Shown piece by piece: positions 45,505-55,689 of a stretch of DNA of 64,000 nt (position 1 is the first letter of the stretch; each line of letters starts with the position of its first letter). The stretch covers positions 806,001 to 870,000 of the forward strand of contig CP051239.1 of the NCBI GenBank assembly GCA_017794945.1, read 5' to 3'. The notes beneath the pieces are model-generated. The model worked only from the letters and a program-made list of their open reading frames with translations. It searched no databases and was not told the origin of the DNA. This DNA comes from Alcanivorax sp. (GTDB taxonomy: Bacteria > Pseudomonadota > Gammaproteobacteria > Pseudomonadales > Alcanivoracaceae). The position numbers were made by a program, and so were the translations under genes.

Positions 45505-46167
45505 TCAGTGGTGTCCCTGGTGTTCCATCATGTGCCTGGGGTTGTGCATGCCCTGTTTTACGCCGAAGCGGATCAGCAGCACATTGACGGGGTAAGCCAC
45601 CAGCAACCCCACCGACAGGGAGATAATCAGCGCGCCCCAGAACACCGGGTCCCCGATACGGGCGTCGCCGGCCAGGCCGGCGTTCACCGACAGGGCCGAA
45701 GCTTCCATAACCGTGATGCTGATCGATTCGGCCACCACCGAGTCCTTCAGCGCGACGCCGAACGCCTCACCGGCCTGCACCAGCGGCCCCAGTGTGAAGG
45801 CGAAGCCGATGATATAGGCGAGCGTGAAGGTGGTCAGGTTGACCGGCCAGCCGGTCATGGCCAGGAGCCCGGCCAGCGTCAGCACACCGATAATTTCACC
45901 GAGACCGCAACCTGAGTAACAGTGGGCCACGGAGCGGAAGCTCTTGCGCCACAGGGAATCGTGGGCGATCTGGCCGCGCCCGGTATACCAGTACACCGCC
46001 AGTCCCAGGGGGCCGGAATACAGCACCGTCAGCACCCAGGCGACCTTCATCATGCCGCCCAGGAAGGCGTTGTGGCGGCGCAGGTCCTGGATTACCCAGG
46101 CGGCGCAGGCCAGGGATATCACGGCCCAGACCGCCAGCACCGGCCAGGTCAACCACTGAGAGAGCAT
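45505..46167 (-). CDS. DUF4396 family membrane protein
   Basis: 220 residues, mostly hydrophobic, with about six membrane helices. A conserved motif HCYSGCGLGEIIGV lies near residue 83, and the C-terminus is His/Met-rich (HNPRHMMEHQGHH), suggesting metal binding. The family has no assigned function and is often found near copper or metal genes. AGGAGG precedes the ATG at 46167 by four bases; a longer frame upstream lacks support. Confidence 0.8.
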   Translation of the reverse strand: MLSQWLTWPVLAVWAVISLACAAWVIQDLRRHNAFLGGMMKVAWVLTVLYSGPLGLAVYWYTGRGQIAHDSLWRKSFRSVAHCYSGCGLGEIIGVLTLAGLLAMTGWPVNLTTFTLAYIIGFAFTLGPLVQAGEAFGVALKDSVVAESISITVMEASALSVNAGLAGDARIGDPVFWGALIISLSVGLLVAYPVNVLLIRFGVKQGMHNPRHMMEHQGHH

Positions 46168-46229
46168 ATCGCCTCCTTGCATTCTCGCTTCCGTCACGCG
46201 GAGAAAGGGGCTCAGCTTCGGCGGGGAAG

Positions 46230-46255
46230 GCCGGGTCCACAAGCGCGGACCCGGC
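46230..46255 (-). terminator. Hairpin downstream of rpe
   Basis: GCCGGGTCC (46230-46238) pairs with GGACCCGGC (46247-46255), perfect 9 bp. There is no T-run on either side. It may end the amgK-murU-rpe unit on the minus strand. Confidence 0.45.
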
Positions 46256-46280
46256 ATCATTACGAAGTTTCACAACGGCG

Positions 46281-46955
46281 TCAGACGCCGGCCAGCTCCC
46301 GGCGCAGCTCACCGATCACCGCCGGATAATCGTCCTTGCCGAAAATCGCGGAGCCGGCCACGAAGGTGTCGGCGCCGGCGGCCGCCACCTGGCGGATGTT
46401 CTTTTCCGAGATACCGCCGTCCACTTCCAGGCGGATATCCCGGCCGCTGGCGTCGATCAGGGCGCGCACTTGCTCGATCTTGCCCAGGGTGCCGGGAATG
46501 AACGACTGGCCGCCGAAGCCCGGGTTCACGCTCATCAACAGCACCATGTCGAGCTTGTCCATCACGTACTCCAGGCACGCCGGGCTGGTCGCCGGGTTGA
46601 GCACCAGCCCGGCCTGGCAGCCGGCGTCGTGAATCAGCTGCAGGGAGCGGTCCACGTGGGCGGAGGCCTCCGGGTGGAAGGTGATCATGGAGGCACCGGC
46701 GTCGGCGAACATGCGGATCAGATCATCCACCGGGCTGACCATCAGATGGACGTCGATGGGCGCGGTGATGCCGTGCTGACGCAGCGCCTTGCAGACCATC
46801 GGGCCGATGGTCAGGTTGGGCACGTAGTGGTTGTCCATGACGTCGAAATGGATCATGTCGGCGCCGGCGGCAAGCACCGCGTCGCACTCCTCGCCCAGGC
46901 GCGCGAAGTCGGCGGCGAGAATGGAGGGGGCGATGAAGTCGGTTTGCTTGGCCAT
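46281..46955 (-). CDS. rpe: Ribulose-phosphate 3-epimerase
   Basis: 224 residues. It interconverts ribulose 5-phosphate and xylulose 5-phosphate in the pentose phosphate pathway. The TIM-barrel motifs [51 protein letters not shown] and [11 protein letters not shown] carry the metal and phosphate ligands. An AAGGAC site precedes the ATG. It starts nine bases after the murU stop and is probably in one transcript with amgK-murU. In Pseudomonas rpe usually precedes gph-trpE, so the location differs. Confidence 0.97.
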   Translation of the reverse strand: MAKQTDFIAPSILAADFARLGEECDAVLAAGADMIHFDVMDNHYVPNLTIGPMVCKALRQHGITAPIDVHLMVSPVDDLIRMFADAGASMITFHPEASAHVDRSLQLIHDAGCQAGLVLNPATSPACLEYVMDKLDMVLLMSVNPGFGGQSFIPGTLGKIEQVRALIDASGRDIRLEVDGGISEKNIRQVAAAGADTFVAGSAIFGKDDYPAVIGELRRELAGV

Positions 46956-46964
46956 GAAATGTCC

Positions 46965-48646
<1,682 letters not shown>

Positions 48647-48704
48647 CAATCCATTACACTGCCGCGATTGCGAAACGGCCCTTTTTACCTGTTCCGAGCA
48701 GCCG

Positions 48705-50978
48705 ATGCCACTGCCCTCACGATTGTTTTTACCCGGCCTCGCCCTTTTGCTGGCCGGCGTCGCCGGAGCCGACGACGACCTCAATTGGGTCGACCGCGAC
48801 ACCATGACGACCCTCCCGCCGGTCCAACAGCGGCCGATTCCGGTCTGGTGCAGCGGCATCTATTACAACCCGTCCGTGGGCGTGCCGGCCGATCAGAGCG
48901 ACATCATCATCACCGCCGACAGCACCAGCCTCACCGAGGATGGGCTGATCAACATGGATGGCGAGGTACTGATCGAGCGCCCCGGCCGGCGCCTGACCAC
49001 CCAATCCGCGCTGCTCGACCAGTCCAGCGGCAAATTCGAGGTGGCCAACAGCCTGCGCCTGGAGACCGACCAGTTCACCTTTATCGCCGACGGCATGAGC
49101 GGCCAGACCCAACGCCGCGAGGCCAGCCTGAACCGGGTCCGCTACGCGCTGTTCGGCCCCGGCGCCCGGGGCACCGCGGAACACATTGATCTGGTGGACA
49201 ATTTCACCACCATTGAGCAGGGCACCTACACCACCTGCGCGCCCGGCTCCAACGGCTGGGAGCTGAGCGGCCGGCAAATCCGGCTGGACCGCCAGGAGGG
49301 CTGGGGCGAGGCCCGTGACGTGACACTGCGGGTCAAGGGCATGCCGCTGCTGTGGCTGCCGTGGATCACCTTCCCGATCGACGAGCGCCGCAAGAGCGGC
49401 CTGCTGTTCCCCACCATCAGCACCAGCGACAGCGGCGGTGTGGATCTGACCCAGCCGATCTACATCAATATCCATCCGCAGATGGACGCCACCATCGCGC
49501 CGCGCTACATCGACGGCCGGGGCAGCGGTGTCGAAAGCGAGTTCCGCTACCTGTCCGACCTGGGCCAGGGCCGCCTCAGCTACGGCGTGCTGTTCAACGA
49601 CAGCGAGTTCGACGGCGAGGACCGGGAACTGGCTGCCTGGCAGCACGACGGCTCGGTGGGACGCTGGGCGCTCACCTCCGACGTGAACTACGTGTCCGAC
49701 GACTTCTACTTCAAGGATCTGGATACCGGCCTGGAGGTCAGCTCCCGCACCCACCTGCCCCGGCTGGGCCAGGCGCGCTACTTCGGCCGCGACTGGCGGG
49801 CGCTGGCGCGTTTGCAGTCCTGGCAGACCATCGACCCGACGCTGCCGGACGACCAGCTGCCCTACCGCCGTCTGCCGCAGCTGCAGCTGTCCGGCGATCC
49901 GGAGCTGGTGGGTCCGGTGCGGGGCCTGTGGCTTAGTGACGTGACCGCCTTTGACCGCTCCGACAAGGACACCAGCAACAACCCCACCGGCGCCCGCGTG
50001 CATCTGGCCCCGGGCCTGGCGGTGCGCATGGAGGAAAGCTGGGGCTATGTGGAACCCCAGGCGCGGCTCTACCATAACCGTTACCAGCTGGACGATGCGG
50101 AAACCTCCGCCAGCGACGCGACCCTGAGCACCTGGGGCGCCAGCGTGGATTCCGGGCTCTTCCTGGAACGCGAGACCAATCTGTTCGGGCGCGGCTACAC
50201 GCAAACCCTGGAGCCGCGGCTGTTCATCAACAAACTGGCTTACGAACAGCAGGATCAGCTGCCCAATTTCGACAGCGGTGAGCTGACCTTCTCCTACAAT
50301 ACCTTGTTCCGGCAGAACCGGTTCATCGGTTACGACCGCTTCGGCGACGAGGAAAAGGCCTCACTGGGTCTGACCAGCCGCTTCCTGCGCGACGCCGACG
50401 GCCGCGAGCAGTTGCGGTTGCGCCTCGGTCAGGGCTTCTACCGGGGCGAACGCAAGGTGCAGCTGAACGGCGAGCCGCCGGACGACGCCGACCAGACCCC
50501 GATGGTCGCCGACATGCGCTGGAACTTTGGGCACGATTGGTACCTCTACACGGAGGGACAATGGGATACCCACGCCAATGAGCGGCAGCGCTCCTCGGTG
50601 CGACTGGGCTACACGGACCGGGAACGGCGGGTGTTCAACCTGGCCTTCCACGATCGCCCCGCGGACGACATCCGCCAGTCGGAGATCGCCACCATCCTGC
50701 CGGTCCACAATAACTGGCGGCTGGTGGGCCGCTGGCTCTACGACTATGAGAACCAGCGCACCGTGGAAACTCTGGCGGGCGCGGAATGGCGCAACTGCTG
50801 TTGGAAAATCCGTTTGCTGAGCCAGCGGGAACTCACCGACGAAGACGGTGACACCACGCTGGAAGCGGACACCACCGTGCTACTACAGATTCAAATGACC
50901 GGGCTGGGCGGCTTCGGCGGCCGGGTGGATTCCCTGCTGGAACGCAGCATTCCCGGATACAGGAGTGAGTATGATTAG
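48705..50978 (+). CDS. lptD: LPS-assembly protein LptD
   Basis: 757 residues. A signal peptide (about 1-22, ending AGVAGAD) is followed by an OstA-like periplasmic domain (about 60-200, jellyroll) and a 26-strand outer-membrane barrel. Cysteines occur early (VWCSG near 49), at TTCAPG near 179 and as an adjacent pair NCCWK near 700, matching the 1-3/2-4 disulphide pattern of LptD. It inserts LPS into the outer leaflet with LptE. It heads a lptD-surA-pdxA-rsmA-apaG-apaH operon. Confidence 0.97.
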   Translation: MPLPSRLFLPGLALLLAGVAGADDDLNWVDRDTMTTLPPVQQRPIPVWCSGIYYNPSVGVPADQSDIIITADSTSLTEDGLINMDGEVLIERPGRRLTTQSALLDQSSGKFEVANSLRLETDQFTFIADGMSGQTQRREASLNRVRYALFGPGARGTAEHIDLVDNFTTIEQGTYTTCAPGSNGWELSGRQIRLDRQEGWGEARDVTLRVKGMPLLWLPWITFPIDERRKSGLLFPTISTSDSGGVDLTQPIYINIHPQMDATIAPRYIDGRGSGVESEFRYLSDLGQGRLSYGVLFNDSEFDGEDRELAAWQHDGSVGRWALTSDVNYVSDDFYFKDLDTGLEVSSRTHLPRLGQARYFGRDWRALARLQSWQTIDPTLPDDQLPYRRLPQLQLSGDPELVGPVRGLWLSDVTAFDRSDKDTSNNPTGARVHLAPGLAVRMEESWGYVEPQARLYHNRYQLDDAETSASDATLSTWGASVDSGLFLERETNLFGRGYTQTLEPRLFINKLAYEQQDQLPNFDSGELTFSYNTLFRQNRFIGYDRFGDEEKASLGLTSRFLRDADGREQLRLRLGQGFYRGERKVQLNGEPPDDADQTPMVADMRWNFGHDWYLYTEGQWDTHANERQRSSVRLGYTDRERRVFNLAFHDRPADDIRQSEIATILPVHNNWRLVGRWLYDYENQRTVETLAGAEWRNCCWKIRLLSQRELTDEDGDTTLEADTTVLLQIQMTGLGGFGGRVDSLLERSIPGYRSEYD

Positions 50979-52266
50979 GTCTCTGGCAACCTGGTTGCTG
51001 AGCGCGACGATTTTGCTGTCCCCGGGCGTCCACGCCCAGGTGGAAATGCTCGACCGCATCGTGGCGGTGGTCAACGACGGCGTGATCATGGAAAGCGAGC
51101 TGCAGGAACGGGTGGACGAAATCGCCGCCCAGTTCCGGGGTGACAACCGCCCGCTGCCGCCCCGCGAGGTGCTGCGCGAGCAGGTGCTGGACCGGATAAT
51201 CCTGGAGCGTCTGCAGCTGCAGATGGCGGAACGGGCCGGTATCCGCGTCGACGACGGCGCCCTCAACCAGGCGCTGTCCGGCATCGCCCGGCAGAACAAC
51301 ATGACCTTGCAGCAATTCGCCGATGCCCTGCGCGCCGACGGCTACGACTGGTCCCGCTTCCGCGAGCAGGTACGCAACGAAATGGTGGTGTCCCGGCTGC
51401 AGCAGCGCAGCGTGGCGTCCCGGGTGCGGGTCACCGACCGCGAGGTGCAACGGTTCCTGGAGTCGGAGACCGGCCGTCAGATGTTCCAGGCGGACTTCCA
51501 TCTCGGCCATATCCTGGTCAAGGTGCCCGGCAACGCCAGCCCGGAACAGGTGAGCGCGGCCCAGGAAGAGGCCGAGGCCCTGGTGCGGCGCCTGCGCGAC
51601 GGCGCCGACTTCGCGGAAACCGCGGTGGCCGAGTCGGACGGCCCGGAGGCGCTGGAAGGCGGCGACCTGGGCTGGCGGGAAGCGGCCCAGTGGCCGAGCC
51701 TGTTCGCCGACGCGGCGATCACCATGAGCAAGGGCGAGATCAGCGAGCCGCTGCGCTCCGGCGCCGGCTTCCACATTCTCAAGATGATCGACCGTCGCGG
51801 CGGCGGCGCCGAGAAAGTGGTCACCCAGTACCGGGTGCGCCACGTTCTGGTGCGCGCCGACACGCTCACCAGCGAAGAGCAGGCCCGCGCGGAAATCAAC
51901 CGGGTCCACGACCAGGTGGCCGGCGGCGAGCTGAGCTTCGCGGAAGCAGCGGCGGAACACTCCGACGACCCGGGCAGCGGCCGCCAGGGCGGCGAGCTGG
52001 GCTGGGTGACCCCCGGTGAGATGGTGCCCGAGTTCGAACAGATGATGGTGGAAACCCCGCCCGGCCAGCTGTCACCGGTGTTCCAAAGCCAGTTCGGCTG
52101 GCACTTCCTGCGCGTGGAGGAGACCCGGGAAGCGGACATGAGCGACCAGTTCCGTGAGCTGCAGGCCCGCCAGGCCCTGCAGAAGCGCCGCTTCGACGAA
52201 GAGCTGCAAACCTGGCTGCAGGAGCAGCGCGCGGAAGCCTACGTGGATATCCGCCTGCAATCATGA
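50971..52266 (+). CDS. surA: Periplasmic chaperone and peptidyl-prolyl isomerase SurA
   Basis: 431 residues. A signal peptide ends near GVHAQ (residue 22-23). The SurA N-domain (about 24-150) begins LDRIVAVVNDGVIMESEL. Two parvulin domains follow: FHLGHILVKVP and RVRHVLVRADTL mark their starts. It helps outer-membrane proteins, including LptD, to fold. The ATG at 50971 follows AGGAG; a GTG six bases earlier is less likely. It overlaps the lptD stop by eight bases. Confidence 0.97.
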   Translation: MIRSLATWLLSATILLSPGVHAQVEMLDRIVAVVNDGVIMESELQERVDEIAAQFRGDNRPLPPREVLREQVLDRIILERLQLQMAERAGIRVDDGALNQALSGIARQNNMTLQQFADALRADGYDWSRFREQVRNEMVVSRLQQRSVASRVRVTDREVQRFLESETGRQMFQADFHLGHILVKVPGNASPEQVSAAQEEAEALVRRLRDGADFAETAVAESDGPEALEGGDLGWREAAQWPSLFADAAITMSKGEISEPLRSGAGFHILKMIDRRGGGAEKVVTQYRVRHVLVRADTLTSEEQARAEINRVHDQVAGGELSFAEAAAEHSDDPGSGRQGGELGWVTPGEMVPEFEQMMVETPPGQLSPVFQSQFGWHFLRVEETREADMSDQFRELQARQALQKRRFDEELQTWLQEQRAEAYVDIRLQS

Positions 52267-53258
52267 CGCGGCGCCCGATCGCCATCACCGCCGGTGATCC
52301 CGCCGGCATCGGTCCGGATCTGCTGGCGGCGCTGCCGGCGGCGCTGCCGGAGCTGCCCCTGGTGCTGCTCGCCGACCGTGACGTGCTGACCACACGGGCC
52401 GCCGCGCTCGGCCTGGAACCGGCACTGCCGGAATGGGCGCCGGGCCGGCCCGCCCCGGAGCGCGGCGCCGTCCTGTGGCACTGCCCGGCCGGCGCCATCG
52501 TGACCGCCGGGCAGCCGGACCCGGCCACCGGCGCCGGCACCCTGGCGATGCTGGAGCGGGCCGCCGACGGCTGCCTGGACGGCACCTTCGCCGCCATGGT
52601 CACCGCGCCGGTGGCCAAGAACATCATCCGCGAAGGCGCCGATCCCGCCTTCACCGGCCACACGGAATTCCTGGCCGAGCGGGGCGGCGTCGACCAGGTG
52701 GTAATGATGCTGGCCGCCGGTGATCTGCGCGTGGCGCTGGCCACCACCCACCTGCCCTTGGCACGGGTGCCGGCGGCCATCACCGACGCCGCCCTGACGC
52801 GCACGCTGACCATCCTGCATGACGACCTGCGCCGCAAGTTCGCCCTGCCGCGCCCGCGAATTCTGGTGCTGGGGCTCAACCCCCACGCCGGCGAAGGCGG
52901 CCATCTCGGCCGCGAGGAACTGGATGTGATTATTCCCACCCTGGCGCGCCTGCGCGAACAGGGCCTGCGGCTGACCGGACCGGTGCCGGCGGACACCGCC
53001 TTCCAGCCGGACCTGCTGGCGCAGCACGACGCGGTGCTCGCCATGTACCACGACCAGGGCCTGCCGGTGCTGAAATACGCCGGCTTCGGCGAGGCGGTGA
53101 ACCTGACCCTGGGGCTGCCGTTCATCCGCACCTCGGTGGACCACGGCACCGCCTTTGATTTGGCCGGCACCGGCCGGGCCCGCGCCGGCAGCCTGCTGGC
53201 CGCCACCCGCCTGGCGGCGGACCTGGCCGCCCGCGCCGAAGGCCAGGAGACACCATGA
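52263..53258 (+). CDS. pdxA: 4-hydroxythreonine-4-phosphate dehydrogenase
   Basis: 331 residues. An NAD-dependent oxidative decarboxylase in pyridoxal phosphate synthesis. It has ITAGDPAGIGPD at the N-terminus, TAPVAKNIIRE, FTGHTEFLAE (zinc His), GLNPHAGEGG and AMYHDQGLPVLKY. It overlaps surA and rsmA by four bases each (ATGA). Confidence 0.97.
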   Translation: MTRRPIAITAGDPAGIGPDLLAALPAALPELPLVLLADRDVLTTRAAALGLEPALPEWAPGRPAPERGAVLWHCPAGAIVTAGQPDPATGAGTLAMLERAADGCLDGTFAAMVTAPVAKNIIREGADPAFTGHTEFLAERGGVDQVVMMLAAGDLRVALATTHLPLARVPAAITDAALTRTLTILHDDLRRKFALPRPRILVLGLNPHAGEGGHLGREELDVIIPTLARLREQGLRLTGPVPADTAFQPDLLAQHDAVLAMYHDQGLPVLKYAGFGEAVNLTLGLPFIRTSVDHGTAFDLAGTGRARAGSLLAATRLAADLAARAEGQETP

Positions 53259-54067
53259 GCGAACACCGTGCCCGCAAACGCTTCGGCCAGCACTTCCTGC
53301 ACGACGCCGGGATCATCGACCGGCTGGTGCGCTCGGTGGCGCCCCGCGAGGGCGAAACCGTGGTGGAAATCGGCCCCGGCCAGGGCGCCCTGACGTTCCC
53401 GCTGCTGGAGCAGGTGGCGCACCTGACGGTGGTGGAGCTGGACCGGGACCTGATCGGCCGGCTGCGCGACCAGGTGCCGGAAGAGCGCCTGACCATCCAC
53501 CAGAGCGACGCCCTGCGCTTCGACTTCAGCACCCTCGCCGAACACGGGCCGCTGCGAGTGGTCGGCAACCTGCCCTACAACATTTCCACGCCGCTGATTT
53601 TCCATCTGCTGTCGCAAAGCGGCGCCATCGCCGACATGACCTTCATGTTGCAGAAAGAAGTTGTGGAGCGGCTCACCGCCGCCCCCGGCGGCAAGGATTA
53701 CGGCCGCCTGTCGGTGATGGTGCAGTATCATTGTCAGGCGGATTACCTGTTTCCGGTGCCGCCCGGGGCGTTTCAACCGCCGCCCAAGGTGGATTCCGCC
53801 GTGGTGCGCCTGATCCCCCACGCCCGCCCGCCCTGGCCGGCGGATGACCCGGCCTGGCTGAGCCGGCTGGTGGCGCAGGCGTTCAGCCAGCGCCGCAAGG
53901 CGATCCGCAACAGCCTGAAAACATTGATTGCCCCGGAGGTGTTCGACACCGCCGGCATCGATCCCGGCCTGCGCCCGGATCATCTGTCCGTCGCGGACTA
54001 CGTGACCCTGGCCAACGCCACCGCGCCGAAACCAGGACCCGGAACAACCAAGGAGCCGACGCCATGA
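53255..54067 (+). CDS. rsmA: 16S rRNA dimethyladenosine transferase
   Basis: 270 residues. It dimethylates A1518 and A1519 of 16S rRNA in late 30S assembly. SAM motif VVEIGPGQGALTFPLLE near 45 and catalytic GNLPYNISTPLIF near 112 are present. RKRFGQHFLHD is the typical N-terminus. ATGA overlaps join it to pdxA and apaG. Confidence 0.97.
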   Translation: MSEHRARKRFGQHFLHDAGIIDRLVRSVAPREGETVVEIGPGQGALTFPLLEQVAHLTVVELDRDLIGRLRDQVPEERLTIHQSDALRFDFSTLAEHGPLRVVGNLPYNISTPLIFHLLSQSGAIADMTFMLQKEVVERLTAAPGGKDYGRLSVMVQYHCQADYLFPVPPGAFQPPPKVDSAVVRLIPHARPPWPADDPAWLSRLVAQAFSQRRKAIRNSLKTLIAPEVFDTAGIDPGLRPDHLSVADYVTLANATAPKPGPGTTKEPTP

Positions 54068-54468
54068 CCGCCGTGGACGACACCGCCATCGATACCGACC
54101 GCTACCGCATGCAGGTCACCGTGGAGACCGAGTATCTGCCTGACCAGAGCGACGAGGACGGCCAGCGCTGGGTGTTCGCCTACCATATCCGTATCCTCAA
54201 CCGGGGCGCGGTGACCGCGCGCCTGCTGACCCGTCACTGGGTGATCACCGACGGCGAGGAACGCTCCCGGGAGGTGCACGGTGAAGGCGTGGTGGGCGAG
54301 CAGCCCAGCATCGCCCCCGGGGAGGAGTTTCATTATTCCAGCGGCGCCATCCTCGAGACCGAAGTGGGCACCATGGAAGGCAGTTACCAGATGATCGCCG
54401 AAGATGGCACCTGCTTCGACGCGGAAGTACCCGCCTTCACCCTCGCCGTACCGCGCGCGCTGCACTGA
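54064..54468 (+). CDS. apaG: ApaG domain protein (Co2+/Mg2+ efflux protein ApaG)
   Basis: 134 residues with an immunoglobulin-like fold. The glycine motif GEGVVGEQP and the HYSSGAILETEVGTMEGSY segment are diagnostic. The biochemical role is unclear; mutants in enterics have Co2+ resistance phenotypes. It lies between rsmA and apaH in the standard order. Confidence 0.96.
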   Translation: MTAVDDTAIDTDRYRMQVTVETEYLPDQSDEDGQRWVFAYHIRILNRGAVTARLLTRHWVITDGEERSREVHGEGVVGEQPSIAPGEEFHYSSGAILETEVGTMEGSYQMIAEDGTCFDAEVPAFTLAVPRALH

Positions 54469-54477
54469 GGGGCGGCC

Positions 54478-55290
54478 ATGAGTACCTACGCGATCGGTGA
54501 TCTGCAGGGCTGCCTGGCCCCCTTCGACGCCCTTCTTGATGAGATCGGCTTCAACCCGGACCGCGACCGGCTGCTGCTGGCCGGCGACCTGGTCAACCGC
54601 GGCCCGGATTCCCTGGGCGCGCTGCGCCGGGTGTATCAGCTGCGGGACAATGTCCGCGTGGTGCTGGGCAACCACGACCTGCACCTGCTGGCGGCATCCC
54701 ACGGACACGCCGGACTGAAGAGTAAGGACACCCTGCAGGCGATTCTCGACGCCCCGGATCGGGACGAGTTGCTCGGCTGGCTGCAGAGCCGGCCACTGCT
54801 GGTGGAGGTGCCCGAATTCCAGGCGGTGATGACCCACGCCGGGTTGCCGCCGCTATGGCGGCTGGACGAGGCCCGGGCCCGCGCCCTGGAAGTGGAAACG
54901 GTCCTCGCCTCGCCGGACAAGGCCGAGAGGTTCTTCGCCAACATGTACGGCAACAGCCCCGCCGGCTGGCACGACGGCCTGGAAGGCACCGACCGCTGGC
55001 GGGTGATCACCAACTATTTCACCCGCATGCGCTTCGTCAACGACGCCGGCGAGCTGGACCTGGGCAGCAAGGGCGAGCCGGACCAGCCACCGGCCGGCTT
55101 TATGCCCTGGTTTGAACACCCACAGCGCCGTGAACGGGACGTCCGCGTGCTGTTCGGCCACTGGGCCGCCCTGGAGGGCCGCACCGGCACCGCCGGGGTG
55201 GAAGCCCTGGATACCGGCTGCGTCTGGGGCGGCTGCCTGACCGCCCTGCGCCTGGAGGACGGCCGCCGCTTTCAGTGCGCCTGCCACTGA
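54478..55290 (+). CDS. apaH: Bis(5'-nucleosyl)-tetraphosphatase, symmetrical
   Basis: 270 residues. It splits Ap4A into two ADP and removes Np4-type RNA caps. Metallophosphoesterase motifs are IGDLQGC, LAGDLVNRGPDS, GNHDLH, MTHAGLPP and FGHWAALEG. It is the last gene of the operon and starts nine bases after apaG. Confidence 0.97.
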   Translation: MSTYAIGDLQGCLAPFDALLDEIGFNPDRDRLLLAGDLVNRGPDSLGALRRVYQLRDNVRVVLGNHDLHLLAASHGHAGLKSKDTLQAILDAPDRDELLGWLQSRPLLVEVPEFQAVMTHAGLPPLWRLDEARARALEVETVLASPDKAERFFANMYGNSPAGWHDGLEGTDRWRVITNYFTRMRFVNDAGELDLGSKGEPDQPPAGFMPWFEHPQRRERDVRVLFGHWAALEGRTGTAGVEALDTGCVWGGCLTALRLEDGRRFQCACH

Positions 55291-55689
55291 CCCCGCCCGG
55301 CGGCGCCGTCTTCGCGCGTTATTAACGCGCCCGCCACAATTGGTTTATTTATAAAAAAAGTTCCCGCCGGAAAAATTTTTTGCTTTTGACTTGGCTTTCG
55401 TTTTAGCGCCATGCTAGAACCGAAGTGATTCGATTCCGCCCGCTTAAGCCGCCGGCGCCAGCCCGCCGGCCAGGAGCGTCCGAATGCGTCAGGCGTGGAC
55501 CCTTAGTCTCCTTTTTCGTGCCGCCGACCGGCACCGGGGCCCGCTTTTACCCTTTTCCCGTTCGTTCCCCTTGCGATTGGAACGAAACTCGCATGGTTTT
55601 TCCCCGAACACAGTTTTCACACGTATCGCCATACGTACTTGTCTCGCGGCACACCGCAGGCGCGGCACACCGCCAGGAGGGAGTAAAGC
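55291..55689. other. Intergenic leader between apaH and prkA
   Basis: 399 bases without a supported gene. A near-palindrome GCGCGTTA-T-TAACGCGC (55314-55330) follows apaH and may be its terminator. An unusually AT-rich tract (about 55336-55400) follows. TTGACT at 55386-55391 and CTAGAAC at 55414-55420 could form a promoter, the latter resembling a sigma-S -10 (CTA...). The remaining roughly 260 bases would be a long untranslated leader. Confidence 0.5.

Noticed and set aside
51896-53983. 695-codon minus-strand open frame opposite surA-pdxA-rsmA
   Set aside because: It spans three well-supported genes on the other strand, and its composition (Arg, Ser, Pro, Gly) is that of a shadow frame.
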